Positions 32,224 through 43,605 of a stretch of 64,000 nt of DNA are shown one piece after another. The DNA comes from an uncultured Elusimicrobia bacterium. GTDB lineage: Bacteria; Elusimicrobiota; Endomicrobiia; Endomicrobiales; CAIRNS01. The DNA is taken from the NCBI GenBank assembly GCA_903880015.1, contig CAIRNS010000015.1, positions 1 to 64,000 on the forward strand, given 5' to 3'. The translations under genes and the position numbers were made by a program. The notes beneath the pieces were generated by a model. That model was not told where the DNA came from. It searched no databases and worked only from the letters and a program-made list of their open reading frames with translations. Each line of letters starts with the position of its first letter. Within the stretch, counting starts at the first letter, position 1.

Positions 32224-32274
32224 AATAAATCAGAAAGACATGTGCTTTCTGAATCTTACAGGAGGTGAAGGAGC

Positions 32275-34229
<1,955 letters not shown>

Positions 34230-34258
34230 TAGATTAAGCCATAAAAGTTCGTAAAGAA

Positions 34259-34307
34259 AAGCCCTTTCCGTAAGGTTCTCATCACCTTCGGGAAGGGCTT
34301 TTTTTTT
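34259..34307 (+). terminator. Strong terminator after groEL
   Basis: AAGCCCTTTCCG (34259-34270) pairs with the arm at 34289-34300 (one G-T pair), and the stem continues inward with AAGGT/ACCTT around a seven-base loop. Nine Ts follow (34299-34307). Confidence 0.93.
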
Positions 34308-34336
34308 GTCTCGAAATTTGCTATCATATACAATCC

Positions 34337-34996
34337 ATGCTGGAAGCAAATATTGAAAAAATATTCAAGTATCTTGCGGAGCGGTCGGTGACACTTGTTG
34401 CGGTCACAAAAACCGTTGCCCCCGAGCGCATAGAGGTAGTGTTGCAAGCTGGCGTAACCGATGTGGGTGAAAGCAGGATACAGGAAGCTTCGCTCAAATT
34501 TGCAGCACTGGGGCCCCGTCTTGTGGGGGTGCGTAAACATCTTATCGGGCACCTGCAGACAAACAAAGCTAAAAAGGCAGTCGAGTATTTTGATCTTATA
34601 CAATCCGTGGATCGCATTGCATTGGCGGAAGTCATCAATATGTGCGCCGGTCTTCGCGGGAAAATACAGGATTGTTTGCTTGAGGTCAAGGTTTCTGACG
34701 AAGAAACAAAACACGGCATTGCCCCCGCAGAACTTGCCGAACTGTATACGCAAGTGCTGAAACTCAAAAATATCAGAATATGCGGGCTGATGGCGATGGC
34801 GCCGTTCTTTGAAGACCCCGAACTTTCACGGGTTTTTTTTAAAAAAGCCCGCCAGTTATTTGACGAAGTTCGCCGGATGTTCCCTCATCCGGAATTTACG
34901 ATACTTTCCATGGGGATGTCCAACGACTATCGCATTGCCGTTGAAGAGGGCTCAACGATGGTCAGGATCGGAACGGCGTTGTTTGCAGAGAAATAG
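34337..34996 (+). CDS. YggS/PROSC-type PLP homeostasis protein
   Basis: A 219-residue alanine-racemase-fold protein that binds pyridoxal phosphate through Lys25 (LVAVTKTV) but has no known catalytic reaction; it buffers PLP and affects amino-acid pools. VGESRIQEASLKF, HLIGHLQTNKAK and LSMGMSNDYRIAVEEGSTMVRIGTALF (in parts) are typical. It often precedes proC, as here (34-base gap). TATCAT at 34322-34327 lies nine bases before ATG, with no ribosome site. Confidence 0.9.
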   Translation: MLEANIEKIFKYLAERSVTLVAVTKTVAPERIEVVLQAGVTDVGESRIQEASLKFAALGPRLVGVRKHLIGHLQTNKAKKAVEYFDLIQSVDRIALAEVINMCAGLRGKIQDCLLEVKVSDEETKHGIAPAELAELYTQVLKLKNIRICGLMAMAPFFEDPELSRVFFKKARQLFDEVRRMFPHPEFTILSMGMSNDYRIAVEEGSTMVRIGTALFAEK

Positions 34997-35030
34997 ATGA
35001 AGAAATATACCTCAATGGGATTCGAAATTT

Positions 35031-35855
35031 ATGAGCAAACTAAAACAACTCAATAAAACAGTAGCTTTTATCGGCGCGGGCAATATGGCTGAGGCCCTTT
35101 TTGCGGGGTTTATTGCCAGCACGCTTGTGCCTGCCCGTCGCATCATTGCTACCGATATTCGCCGGGAGCGTGTTCAAGAGCTCAAAAAACAATATGGTAT
35201 TATTGCCGGCGCGGACAATGCAACTGCCGTTCAGCAGGCGGATATACTATTTCTTGCCGTTAAACCCCAGCAGATAGAGGCCGTGCTCCGGGAGATTGGT
35301 CCAACGGTTTCTGCGCGCCAGGTGATTGTTTCTATTGCGGCCGGGGTAACGACAAAGTTTATTCAATCATTTTTGAAAGTGCGCGTTCCCGTTATCCGTT
35401 TGATGCCCAACACGCCGGCCCTTGTCCGGTGCGGTGCGATTGCGATGGCGCGGGGAAGGCATGCAACGCCGGCGCATGCGCTGATGGTTCGCCGCTTGTT
35501 GGAAACCGTGGGCATTGTCGTCGATGTGCAGGAAAAAAATATCAATGCAGTGACGGCGTTGTCCGGTTCGGGTCCGGCATATGTGTTTTACTTGTGTGAA
35601 GCAATGCAAAAGGCCGGTGTCGCGCTGGGCCTTTCCCGTGCGGTTGCCGGACTGCTTGCCCGGCAGACAGTTTTTGGTTCAGGGGTGATGCTCAAAACCA
35701 GTTCCGACGATGCCGCTGAACTGCGCCGTAAAGTCACTTCGCCGGGGGGCACGACGCATGCCGCTATTTCCCACTTTGAAGATAAACAATGGTGCCGTAC
35801 CGTTACCGAGGCGCTGAAGTGTGCGCAAAAAAGGGCTCAGGAATTGTCCCGATAG
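35031..35855 (+). CDS. proC: Pyrroline-5-carboxylate reductase
   Basis: A 274-residue NAD(P)H-dependent enzyme for the last step of proline synthesis. VAFIGAGNMAEALFAGF is the nucleotide-binding loop; ILFLAVKPQQIE, VIRLMPNTPALVRCGAIAM, ALSGSGPAYVFYL and RRKVTSPGGTTHAAI are family blocks with the substrate Ser/Thr region intact. Full length. It forms a common yggS-proC-yggT/yggU style cluster with its neighbours. Confidence 0.96.
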   Translation: MSKLKQLNKTVAFIGAGNMAEALFAGFIASTLVPARRIIATDIRRERVQELKKQYGIIAGADNATAVQQADILFLAVKPQQIEAVLREIGPTVSARQVIVSIAAGVTTKFIQSFLKVRVPVIRLMPNTPALVRCGAIAMARGRHATPAHALMVRRLLETVGIVVDVQEKNINAVTALSGSGPAYVFYLCEAMQKAGVALGLSRAVAGLLARQTVFGSGVMLKTSSDDAAELRRKVTSPGGTTHAAISHFEDKQWCRTVTEALKCAQKRAQELSR

Positions 35856-35891
35856 GCTGTGCGAGTATATTTTACGGAGAGGTGATTATAT

Positions 35892-36155
35892 ATGATGATC
35901 AAAGTTCGCGTGATCCCCAATTCCAAACGCAACGAGGTGGTCAGCAGAATCGGTTCGATACTGCGAGTAAAGATTTCAGCGCCCGCCGTTGAAGGCCGCG
36001 CCAACGAGGAACTCTGTGATTTTCTGTCGGAATTCTTTGAAGTCCGCCGTTCTCATGTCTATTTGCGCAAAGGCGAGCGCGGTCGCGAGAAAACTATTGA
36101 AATATGCGGTCGTTCCGAAGAGGACCTTGAAGAGGTTCTTGAAACCATCCCCTGA
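35892..36155 (+). CDS. DUF167 (YggU) family protein
   Basis: An 87-residue small alpha/beta protein. VRVIPNSKRNEVV, LRVKISAPAVEGRANEEL and LRKGERGREKTIEI are the DUF167 signatures. Function is unknown; it co-occurs with yggS and proC. GGAGAGGTGA upstream gives a ribosome site; the second ATG (35895) may be the true start. Confidence 0.88.
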   Translation: MMIKVRVIPNSKRNEVVSRIGSILRVKISAPAVEGRANEELCDFLSEFFEVRRSHVYLRKGERGREKTIEICGRSEEDLEEVLETIP

Positions 36156-36220
36156 GATGCAGCGCTAACCCCGGCCGAGACGCCCTATTCAGCGGCGTTT
36201 ATGAATTAGTGGATAGAGTG

Positions 36221-37258
36221 ATGATAAAAACATTTTACTGGCGCGACGGCGCGTTTTATATTTTAAATCAACTTCTTCTGCCGCATCATGTGGTGTATGT
36301 TCCGTGTCGTCGTTCGCGGGATGTGGCCAACGCCATACAAACTATGGTGGTGCGCGGCGCCCCCGCAATCGGAGTCGCGGCGGCGTTCGGTATGGCTTTG
36401 GCAGCCCGGGAAAAAAAGAATGAATCCCCGCTGGCACACTCGCGAAGGATTATGTCCGCCGCGGTTACGCTGGGAGCAACCCGCCCGACTGCGGTCAATC
36501 TTTTCTGGGCGCTGGAACGAATGAAAAAGATTGTTGCCGGGTATCCAACACAGCGTTCGCAGAAAACCCTTGCAGACCTTCTTTTACAGGAAGCTCAGCA
36601 CATGCTGGTCGAAGATATTGCAGTCAACAAGAAAATCGGCGATTTCGGCGCGAGCTTGCTCAAAAAAAATTCAGTTGTTCTCACCCATTGCAACGCCGGC
36701 GCACTGGCGACGGCGGGGTATGGCACGGCGTTGGGCGTGGTACGCTCAGCTCACCGGCAGGGGAAAATAAAGCTGGTTTTTGTCGATGAAACGCGTCCCT
36801 ACCTGCAAGGTTCCCGGCTGACCGCATGGGAAATGAAGCAGGAAAAAATACCCTATTGTCTTATTACCGATTCCATGGCCGGACACTGTATGAAAACTGC
36901 CGGTATCACGGCGGTTATTGTGGGCGCGGACCGGATTGCCGCCAATGGTGATACCGCCAACAAGATTGGCACCTATGCGCTGTCTATTCTTGCCCGTCAT
37001 CATCACATCCCGTTCTATGTGGCAGCACCTCTGTCCACTATAGACGGCGCCGCACCAACGGGCGATGACATCGTTATCGAGGAACGCCCCGGCAAAGAAG
37101 TGCTGTTTATCAACAATAAATCTATCGCGCCCACGGGAACAGTTGCCCGCCATCCCGGATTTGATGTGACTCCGGCAGGGCATATTACGGCAATCATTAC
37201 GGAAAAGGGCGTGGTCAAACCTTCAGCTCTTAAAATCAGAATAGCGAGGCCTGCATGA
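36221..37258 (+). CDS. mtnA: Methylthioribose-1-phosphate isomerase
   Basis: A 345-residue enzyme of methionine salvage (MTR-1-P to MTRu-1-P), homologous to eIF2B subunits. VVRGAPAIGVAAAFG, THCNAGALATAGYGTALGV (catalytic Cys), VDETRPYLQGSRLTAWEM and GADRIAANGDTANKIGTY (catalytic Asp) are intact. Other salvage genes are not in the window, so it could also act in a DHAP-type or ribose-1-phosphate shunt described for MtnA homologues. ATG 36221 is preferred to GTG 36209. Confidence 0.93.
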   Translation: MIKTFYWRDGAFYILNQLLLPHHVVYVPCRRSRDVANAIQTMVVRGAPAIGVAAAFGMALAAREKKNESPLAHSRRIMSAAVTLGATRPTAVNLFWALERMKKIVAGYPTQRSQKTLADLLLQEAQHMLVEDIAVNKKIGDFGASLLKKNSVVLTHCNAGALATAGYGTALGVVRSAHRQGKIKLVFVDETRPYLQGSRLTAWEMKQEKIPYCLITDSMAGHCMKTAGITAVIVGADRIAANGDTANKIGTYALSILARHHHIPFYVAAPLSTIDGAAPTGDDIVIEERPGKEVLFINNKSIAPTGTVARHPGFDVTPAGHITAIITEKGVVKPSALKIRIARPA

Positions 37259-37743
37259 ACATTCGGAAGATTTTCATTGTCGACAGAAAGTTTCAAGGCA
37301 ATTTCATCTTTAAGAACCTTCTGCTGTTGGTCATTGCTTTCGTCATGTTGTTCGGGGCTATCAAGGTATGGGAAAAATATCAGGTAAACCAGGGTTTTCT
37401 TCTGCGCCCGCCGCAAAACAGTTCCGTGGTGGCGTGGGCGCAGCAGAACAATGTTCCTCTTGACAGCGCACAATTCCTGCGCGAATTTATCCGCCGGGCG
37501 CAGGTGTTTACCTTTTTCGACTTGATATGGAAGCCGCTCTTGCTTGTGCTGCTCATCAATATTCTTATTCTCGTTATAGCGAACATATATTATTCCCATA
37601 AAATTGCAGGGCCGATATTCCGTCTTAAAAGCCAACTCCAGCGCAAACTTAACGGTGAGGATATTCCTGCAATCCGGTTTAGAAAGAACGATCCGTTTCA
37701 GGAATTGGCTGAATTAATAAATAAAGTTTTGCAGCTCAAATAG
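37255..37743 (+). CDS. Two-helix membrane protein with HAMP-like tail
   Basis: A 162-residue protein with membrane helices at about 20-41 and 91-115, a 50-residue extracytoplasmic loop between them and a C-terminal HAMP-like segment (YSHKIAGPIFRLKSQLQRKL, then GEDIPAIRFRKNDPFQELAE). The layout is that of a chemoreceptor or sensor-kinase input half without any output domain. It overlaps mtnA by ATGA and precedes ileS by 43 bases. Function unknown; it may modulate a partner through the HAMP-like coiled coil. Confidence 0.6.
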   Translation: MNIRKIFIVDRKFQGNFIFKNLLLLVIAFVMLFGAIKVWEKYQVNQGFLLRPPQNSSVVAWAQQNNVPLDSAQFLREFIRRAQVFTFFDLIWKPLLLVLLINILILVIANIYYSHKIAGPIFRLKSQLQRKLNGEDIPAIRFRKNDPFQELAELINKVLQLK

Positions 37744-37786
37744 GCGATTTGTTTCTTATATCTCAACACACCGGTACGGAGTCATA

Positions 37787-40588
37787 ATGGATTTCTCAAA
37801 AACAGTCAATCTGCCGCAGACCGAATTCCCTATGAAGGCGAATCTTCCCCAGCGCGAACCTGATGCCGCCGCCAAGTGGGACGCAGATAAACTTTACCTG
37901 CGCATGCAGGAAAAGAATCGCGGGAAGAAATCGTTCATCCTCCATGACGGCCCTCCGTACGCCAACGGCCACATTCATATCGGCACGGCACTCAATAAAA
38001 TACTTAAGGATTTTGTTGTTAAATATAAATCCATGGCGGGATTCTCTTCTCCGTACACGCCGGGGTGGGACTGTCACGGACTGCCCATAGAAACGCAATG
38101 TTTGAAGGATATGAAGAAGGACAAGCACTCGGTGGACCGTGGTGCGTTTCGCAAGCAGGCGGCGGCGTTCGCCCGTAAATTTATAGACATCCAGCGCGCA
38201 GAATTTAAACGACTGGGCGTTCTTGCCGATTGGGAGAATCCGTATGTGACGCTGGCGCCACGGTATGAAGAAACTACGGTGCGCGTTTTTGCTGACCTTG
38301 TCAAAAATGGATATATTTATCGCCGCAAAAAACCCGTATACTGGTGTCCCACTTGTGAGACCGCGCTGGCGGATGCCGAAGTGGAGTATGCAAACCATGA
38401 AAGCCATTCTGTTTTCGTAAAGTTCCCGGTTGTTTCAAACGGCAATCTTCCCGTTGCCGGCGCGTCAGTTCTTCTGTGGACTACCACGCCCTGGACACTG
38501 CCCGCCAATGTGGCCGTCGCTTTCCATCCCGATGCTCAGTACGCGTTGGCGGAGCTTGCCTTTGACGGGGGCAACACCGAAAAATTGATTCTTTCTCAAC
38601 AACTTCTGCCCGCAGTCGCCCAACGGCTTGGCGCGCTGTCGCATACCATCGTGGCCTCGTTTTCCGGAAAAGAGTTGACTGCTCTCGTCTGTGAGAACCC
38701 CGTGACCGGTAAACGCTCCGAAGGGATTACCGCCGACTATGTCACGCTTGAAGACGGTACGGGTGTGGTCCATATCGCGCCCGGCCATGGTCAGGAGGAC
38801 TATCAGGCAGTCCGTTTCGCCTATCCTCATCTGGCGAAAGATATCATTTCGCCTGTCGATAACCGGGGGAGGTTCACTGACGAAGTTCCCGAGTTTCAGG
38901 GGCAGAATATTTTTGCCGCCAACAAACTGATTATAGAAAAATTGAGGGTGTCCAAACATCTTCTCAAGGTGGAGGATCTGTCGCATTCCTATCCTCATTG
39001 CTGGCGCTGCAAAAAGCCGGTTATTTTCCGCGCGACGCCGCAATGGTTCATGAGCGTGGAACATCAGGAACTCAAAAATAAACTTCTTGCCGCTGTCAAT
39101 GGCGTCACCTGGATTCCTTCATACGGACAGAACCGCATGGCAGGCATGCTCGCCACGCGCCCTGACTGGTGTCTTAGCCGTCAGCGTCTCTGGGGCGTTC
39201 CGATACCGATATTTTATTGCGAGTCGTGCAATACCCCGCTTCTGGATCACCGCGTTATTGAACATATTGCCACGCAGTTCGGTGAGCACGGGTCAGATAT
39301 CTGGTTTGAAAAAACCCCCGCTGAGCTTCTCGCGCCGTTGACTCCCGTATGCGCTTGCTCATCGACAGTGTTTCGCAAAGAAGAGGATATCCTTGATGTC
39401 TGGTTTGATTCGGGGGTTTCATCGTTCGCCGTTCTTGCCAGCGGCGTTTTCCCGGGCATGTCCTGGCCTGCAGATATGTACCTTGAAGGCAGTGACCAGC
39501 ACCGGGGATGGTTTCAGACATCCCTGCTGCCGTCAGTCGCTCTGCGGGGCACCGCGCCCTATACCGCGGTACTGACGCACGGGTTCGTTGTTGACGGCGA
39601 AGGCAAAAAGATGTCGAAGTCGTTAGGCAATGTTATAGCTCCCGAACAGATTATTTCTCAGAACGGCGCGGACATCCTGCGGTTATGGGTGGCGGCCAGC
39701 GATTATCGTGAAGATATACGGATTTCACCCGAGATACTAAAAGGTCAGATTGACGCGTACCGCAAAATCCGTAATACGATCCGTTTTTTGCTCGGCAATA
39801 TCGCCGGGTTTAATCCGACGCAGAACACGGTGCCGTTTGACCGCCTGCGCGAGATTGACCGCTATGCGTTAGTGTCTTTGCAAAGCGTTCTTGTGCAGGT
39901 GACGGCGGCGTATGAGTCCTACGAATTTCACAAGGCGGCCACGGCAATCAATAATTTCTGCACCGTGTTTCTCAGCAATTTTTATCTTGACGCGCTTAAA
40001 GACACCTTGTATTGCGACGCTCAGGATGCACCGTCCCGCCGCAGTGCTCAGACCGTTTTGTGGGAGCTCGCGAGCGTTCTGACGCGCCTGATGTCGCCGA
40101 TACTGTCTTTTACCGCTGAAGAGGTGTGGCTTGAATTGCGTGCCATAGACGCTGCATTGCCGCCATCGGTTTTTCTCGCGGATTTTCCGGTCGTTAACGC
40201 GGAACGCACAATTTCAGGTGAGATGCAATCGCTTTGGTCAACGATGCTTGCAATGCGGGCCCAGTCGCTTACGGCGTGTGAAACCCTGCGCAAAGACAAG
40301 AAAATCGGTTCCAGCGCCGGCGCGCATCTCGATATTTTTGACGATGGGTTGCTTACGGGCATCGACCGTGAACTCCTTGCCCAGGTGATGGGCACTGCCG
40401 ACATTGAAGTGAAGTGCATTGCGGACCCCGGCAATCGCGCGCAGGAAGTGGTAGTAGCCGCCACACCGTCTGTGCATGCCAAGTGCGAACGCTGCTGGCA
40501 GTACAAGCAGGATGTCGCTGTTTCTTCCGCGTTCGGCGGGGCGTTGTGCGGCCGGTGCGTTGCCGTCTTAGACGGAGCGCCGAAATAA
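37787..40588 (+). CDS. ileS: Isoleucyl-tRNA synthetase
   Basis: A 933-residue class I synthetase of the bacterial (type 1) form. PPYANGHIHIGTALNK is the HIGH motif, LWTTTPWTLPANVAVAFHP opens the editing domain, YLEGSDQHRGWFQ and KKMSKSLGNVI follow, and the C-terminal zinc site CERCWQY and CGRC closes the protein. lspA starts on its stop codon (TAATG), a pairing common in bacteria. Confidence 0.97.
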   Translation: MDFSKTVNLPQTEFPMKANLPQREPDAAAKWDADKLYLRMQEKNRGKKSFILHDGPPYANGHIHIGTALNKILKDFVVKYKSMAGFSSPYTPGWDCHGLPIETQCLKDMKKDKHSVDRGAFRKQAAAFARKFIDIQRAEFKRLGVLADWENPYVTLAPRYEETTVRVFADLVKNGYIYRRKKPVYWCPTCETALADAEVEYANHESHSVFVKFPVVSNGNLPVAGASVLLWTTTPWTLPANVAVAFHPDAQYALAELAFDGGNTEKLILSQQLLPAVAQRLGALSHTIVASFSGKELTALVCENPVTGKRSEGITADYVTLEDGTGVVHIAPGHGQEDYQAVRFAYPHLAKDIISPVDNRGRFTDEVPEFQGQNIFAANKLIIEKLRVSKHLLKVEDLSHSYPHCWRCKKPVIFRATPQWFMSVEHQELKNKLLAAVNGVTWIPSYGQNRMAGMLATRPDWCLSRQRLWGVPIPIFYCESCNTPLLDHRVIEHIATQFGEHGSDIWFEKTPAELLAPLTPVCACSSTVFRKEEDILDVWFDSGVSSFAVLASGVFPGMSWPADMYLEGSDQHRGWFQTSLLPSVALRGTAPYTAVLTHGFVVDGEGKKMSKSLGNVIAPEQIISQNGADILRLWVAASDYREDIRISPEILKGQIDAYRKIRNTIRFLLGNIAGFNPTQNTVPFDRLREIDRYALVSLQSVLVQVTAAYESYEFHKAATAINNFCTVFLSNFYLDALKDTLYCDAQDAPSRRSAQTVLWELASVLTRLMSPILSFTAEEVWLELRAIDAALPPSVFLADFPVVNAERTISGEMQSLWSTMLAMRAQSLTACETLRKDKKIGSSAGAHLDIFDDGLLTGIDRELLAQVMGTADIEVKCIADPGNRAQEVVVAATPSVHAKCERCWQYKQDVAVSSAFGGALCGRCVAVLDGAPK

Positions 40589-41049
40589 TGTATTATTTCA
40601 GTATTGTTTTTCTGGTGTTTCTCGACCAGCTGACAAAATATTTGATCAGTTCCCGGATGTATGTCGGACAAAGCGTCGAGATTGCACCATTTTTTCATCT
40701 CAGCTATGTGACCAACACAGGGATAGCGTTTAGCTTGTTTCAACAGGGCAATGTGATTTTTATTATTGTTACGGCGTTGGCGCTTATCGCCATGGCCGTG
40801 TGGCATCAGCGCAGCACTGAACCCCGCTGCAGCTGGCTGTCATGTGCGCTGATGCTGGTGTTTTCCGGGGCAAGCGGCAATCTCATTGACCGGGTATTTC
40901 GCGGTGCCGTCGTTGATTTTCTCGATGTCAGCGCCGGCACATACCATTGGCCGGCGTTCAATGTGGCCGATTCGTGTATTTCCATCGGCGGCATACTTCT
41001 TATGGTGATGCTCTTAAGGAATGACGCCCATGTTTCCCGTTCTCGTTAA
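40588..41049 (+). CDS. lspA: Lipoprotein signal peptidase (SPase II)
   Basis: A 153-residue four-helix membrane aspartyl protease that removes signal peptides from diacylated prolipoproteins. DQLTKYLI, YVTNTGIAFSLF, GNLIDRVFRGAVVDFLDV and FNVADSCISIG contain all conserved blocks including the two catalytic Asps (NLIDR and VADS). The start is the ATG overlapping the ileS stop; a longer open frame from 40414 lies inside ileS. lgt overlaps its 3' end. Confidence 0.95.
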   Translation: MYYFSIVFLVFLDQLTKYLISSRMYVGQSVEIAPFFHLSYVTNTGIAFSLFQQGNVIFIIVTALALIAMAVWHQRSTEPRCSWLSCALMLVFSGASGNLIDRVFRGAVVDFLDVSAGTYHWPAFNVADSCISIGGILLMVMLLRNDAHVSRSR

Positions 41050-41791
41050 ACTGGGTCCGCTTACCATTCATACCTACGGGTTGATGATTGCTATCGGTAT
41101 GTTTGCGGCCTTGCAGTATCTGCGTAAAGGTCTGCTATCGTCCGGTGTGCCGGAAAACCGCGTTCTTGATATGGCATTGTATGCTATAATCGCGGGACTC
41201 GTTGGCGCGCGATTGACCTATGTGGCGCTCAACGGCAACTATTATTTGTATCACCCTGTTGAAATTTTCAAATTGTGGGAAGGCGGTCTTGTATTTTACG
41301 GCGGTTTTGCCGCCGGGATTGCGGCCGTTATAGTTTTTGTCAGAAGGACGCGCGAACTGCGTCTGTGGAATGTGGGGGATGTGTGCGCTCCCGCGCTGAC
41401 TCTGGCGCATAGTTTCGGGCGGGTGGGTTGTTTCTTTGCCGGGTGTTGTTATGGACGGGAATGTCAGCTGCCGTGGGCGATTTCTTTTACAAACCCCGGC
41501 TCTTTGGCGCCGATATATATTTTGCGCCATCCGACGCAACTCTATGAAGCCGTCGGAACGCTCGCATTGTTTTTTGTTCTGGACCGTCAGCGGCGGGGGT
41601 TGCATGCTGAGGGAACGACATTCGGCTGGTATCTGATTTCGTATTCATTGCTGCGGTTTATCATCGAGTTCTTTCGCGGGGACGACCGCGGCGGCGCGGT
41701 GATGGGGTTGTCGCCCAGTCAGGTGTTCTCGTTGTTCGCGTTAACGGCAGGCATAGTCATCCTATGGTTCAGAAAAAAGCGGGTAATGTAA
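41030..41791 (+). CDS. lgt: Prolipoprotein diacylglyceryl transferase
   Basis: A 253-residue seven-helix membrane enzyme that transfers diacylglycerol to the lipobox Cys. TIHTYGLMIAIGMFAAL, GARLTYVAL, WEGGLVFYGGFAAG, FGRVGCFFAGCCYG and HPTQLYEAVG cover the catalytic Arg/His regions. ATG 41030 with AAGGA nine bases upstream is preferred over ATG 41021. It overlaps lspA by 20 bases, so the two consecutive lipoprotein-maturation enzymes are translated together. Confidence 0.95.
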   Translation: MFPVLVKLGPLTIHTYGLMIAIGMFAALQYLRKGLLSSGVPENRVLDMALYAIIAGLVGARLTYVALNGNYYLYHPVEIFKLWEGGLVFYGGFAAGIAAVIVFVRRTRELRLWNVGDVCAPALTLAHSFGRVGCFFAGCCYGRECQLPWAISFTNPGSLAPIYILRHPTQLYEAVGTLALFFVLDRQRRGLHAEGTTFGWYLISYSLLRFIIEFFRGDDRGGAVMGLSPSQVFSLFALTAGIVILWFRKKRVM

Positions 41792-41793
41792 TT

Positions 41794-42678
41794 ATGGCAG
41801 AAAATGAATGGTGTGTTGAAAGTGCTGATGGCGAACGGCTTGATCTTTTTTTAGTGCGCCATAATCCCGGGTATTCCCGCGGTTATTTTCAAAAATTGAT
41901 AAAAAACGCCAGCGTGTTGGTTAACGGAGTGGTCCTGACGCCCCATTACGCTGTGCGCGAGAACGATATGATAACGGTCCGCCATGAAGACCGCCAGCCC
42001 GCGTGCGTCGGGGAAGATATATCTCTGGATATCATACATGAAGACGACGATATATTGCTTATAAACAAACCGGTAGGTCTTGTCGTGCACCCTGCCTGCG
42101 GTCATGCCGGCGGAACCCTGCTCAACGCTTTGTACGGTCATGCGCGGGGGGCATTTGTGCCGTTTTTGGTGCACCGGCTTGATAAGAACACTTCCGGCGT
42201 TATCGTGACCGTTAAAAATGAAAAGGCAAAAAAAAGTTTAGTCGCTCAATTTCAAAAACGCGCGGTTAAAAAGGTGTATCGCGCGCTGGTCAAGGGCGTT
42301 ATAATAGAACAGCGGGTCAGGATAGAAGCCCCCATCGGAAGATCGCAGAAGGACCGGAAAATAATGATGGTCGGACCCCTGGCAAAAAAAATGGCGGTAA
42401 CCGAGTTGTCGGTGATTCGCCGGGATAAAGATTATTCCTGTATTGAGGCGTATCCGGTTACCGGACGCACCCATCAGATTCGTTGTCACCTTGCTTATAT
42501 CGGTCATCCCGTCGCGGGCGATACTGTTTACGGCGGGCCGGAAGAAATTGCTGGCATTCCGGTTATCCGGCAGTTACTGCACGCATACAGCATCTCGTTT
42601 AACCATCCGGGGACCGGCAAGCGCGTGGAGTATGGCGCACCGATGCCGGATGATATGAAAAAATGGTGGGGAAAATAA
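41794..42678 (+). CDS. RluA-family 23S rRNA pseudouridine synthase (RluD-like)
   Basis: A 294-residue protein with an N-terminal S4 RNA-binding domain (ERLDLFLVRHNPGYSRGYFQ, then VLVNG) and a pseudouridine synthase domain with the catalytic Asp in VHRLDKNTSGVIV, plus INKPVGLVVHPA and PVTGRTHQIRCHLAYIGHPV. RluD modifies helix 69; RluB/C-type targets cannot be excluded. lspA-lgt-rluD order is common. It starts three bases after the lgt stop. Confidence 0.92.
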   Translation: MAENEWCVESADGERLDLFLVRHNPGYSRGYFQKLIKNASVLVNGVVLTPHYAVRENDMITVRHEDRQPACVGEDISLDIIHEDDDILLINKPVGLVVHPACGHAGGTLLNALYGHARGAFVPFLVHRLDKNTSGVIVTVKNEKAKKSLVAQFQKRAVKKVYRALVKGVIIEQRVRIEAPIGRSQKDRKIMMVGPLAKKMAVTELSVIRRDKDYSCIEAYPVTGRTHQIRCHLAYIGHPVAGDTVYGGPEEIAGIPVIRQLLHAYSISFNHPGTGKRVEYGAPMPDDMKKWWGK

Positions 42679-42703
42679 TAAAATTATCCGCAGGTGAAAT
42701 GGT

Positions 42704-43315
42704 ATGAAACAGAAAAAAATACATGCTCAGGGATTGATTATCGTGCTGTCGGCGCCGTCGGGAGCTGGCAAGACGACCTTGGCGCACCTGCTGCAAAAAG
42801 ATGCACGCGGCGTTACCTTCTCCGTTTCCTGTACGACACGGTCGCGGCGCCCGGGAGAACGAAGCGGTCGCGACTACTTCTTTATAACAGAAAAACAGTT
42901 CACGGCCATGGTTGCGCGGGGCGGTTTTGCCGAATGGGCGCGCGTGCATGACCATTGTTACGGCACCCCGAAAGCAGCTCTGCAAAAAGCCATTGCCGCC
43001 GGCAAAGATGTCATTCTTGACATCGATGTCCAGGGCGGGCTTCAGGTAAAAAAACAATTTCCCGGCGCAGTGTTGATTTTTGTCATGCCGCCGACCATGA
43101 AAGAGTTGGAGCGGCGTCTGAGAGGACGCGGGCAGGACGATGAAGCGACTATCCAGCGCCGTCTTGCCAATGCCCGGGCGGAAATTAAATGTATGCCCCG
43201 GTATGATTACCGGGTGATCAACGCCGACATAACAGTAGCCCGCGCGCTGGTTGCATCCATTGTGGCGGCAGAACACGCAAAAATAAAGAAAGCAACTAAG
43301 GAGAGTGTACAATGA
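42704..43315 (+). CDS. gmk: Guanylate kinase
   Basis: A 203-residue P-loop kinase that phosphorylates GMP to GDP. LSAPSGAGKTTLAHLL is the Walker A loop, SCTTRSRRPGERSGRDYFF the GMP site, DIDVQGGLQVKKQFPGAVLIF and RLANARAEI the remaining blocks. AGGTGA precedes ATG 42704. It overlaps rpoZ by ATGA; gmk-rpoZ-coaBC is a widely conserved order. Confidence 0.96.
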   Translation: MKQKKIHAQGLIIVLSAPSGAGKTTLAHLLQKDARGVTFSVSCTTRSRRPGERSGRDYFFITEKQFTAMVARGGFAEWARVHDHCYGTPKAALQKAIAAGKDVILDIDVQGGLQVKKQFPGAVLIFVMPPTMKELERRLRGRGQDDEATIQRRLANARAEIKCMPRYDYRVINADITVARALVASIVAAEHAKIKKATKESVQ

Positions 43316-43605
43316 GTCAAAAAGCGACGGGTTCAGAAACAACGCAGCGGTATGAGACAGTGGTGCTGGCAATCGAATGGATGCGGATTATGCAGGGGCT
43401 CGTAGAGTTTAAAGACCTGAGCCATTCCGAACTGGTCAAAAAAGCTGCGGACGATGTTTCTCGGAAATTGATAACGGAAGCCGACATAGCGAAATACCGC
43501 AAAACGGCGCCGGCAGTTGCCGCTCCTGTTGAAAAGAAAATTGCCACAGTTATCATCGAAGAGGAAGAAGAAAAAGAAGTGAAAAAAACCAAGAAAAAGA
43601 AATGA
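43312..43605 (+). CDS. rpoZ: RNA polymerase omega subunit
   Basis: A 97-residue protein whose central part (RYETVVLAIEWMRIMQGLVE, then DLSHSELVKKAADDVSRKLI) fits the omega fold that wraps the beta-prime C-terminus. The tail is unusual: an acidic run followed by KKTKKKK. Position between gmk and coaC supports the call. It starts and ends with ATGA overlaps. Confidence 0.8.
   Translation: MSQKATGSETTQRYETVVLAIEWMRIMQGLVEFKDLSHSELVKKAADDVSRKLITEADIAKYRKTAPAVAAPVEKKIATVIIEEEEEKEVKKTKKKK

Noticed and set aside
40414-40587. A longer lspA frame starting inside ileS.
   Set aside because: The extra segment is Arg/Cys-rich shadow of ileS; the family N-terminus begins at ATG 40588 on the ileS stop codon.
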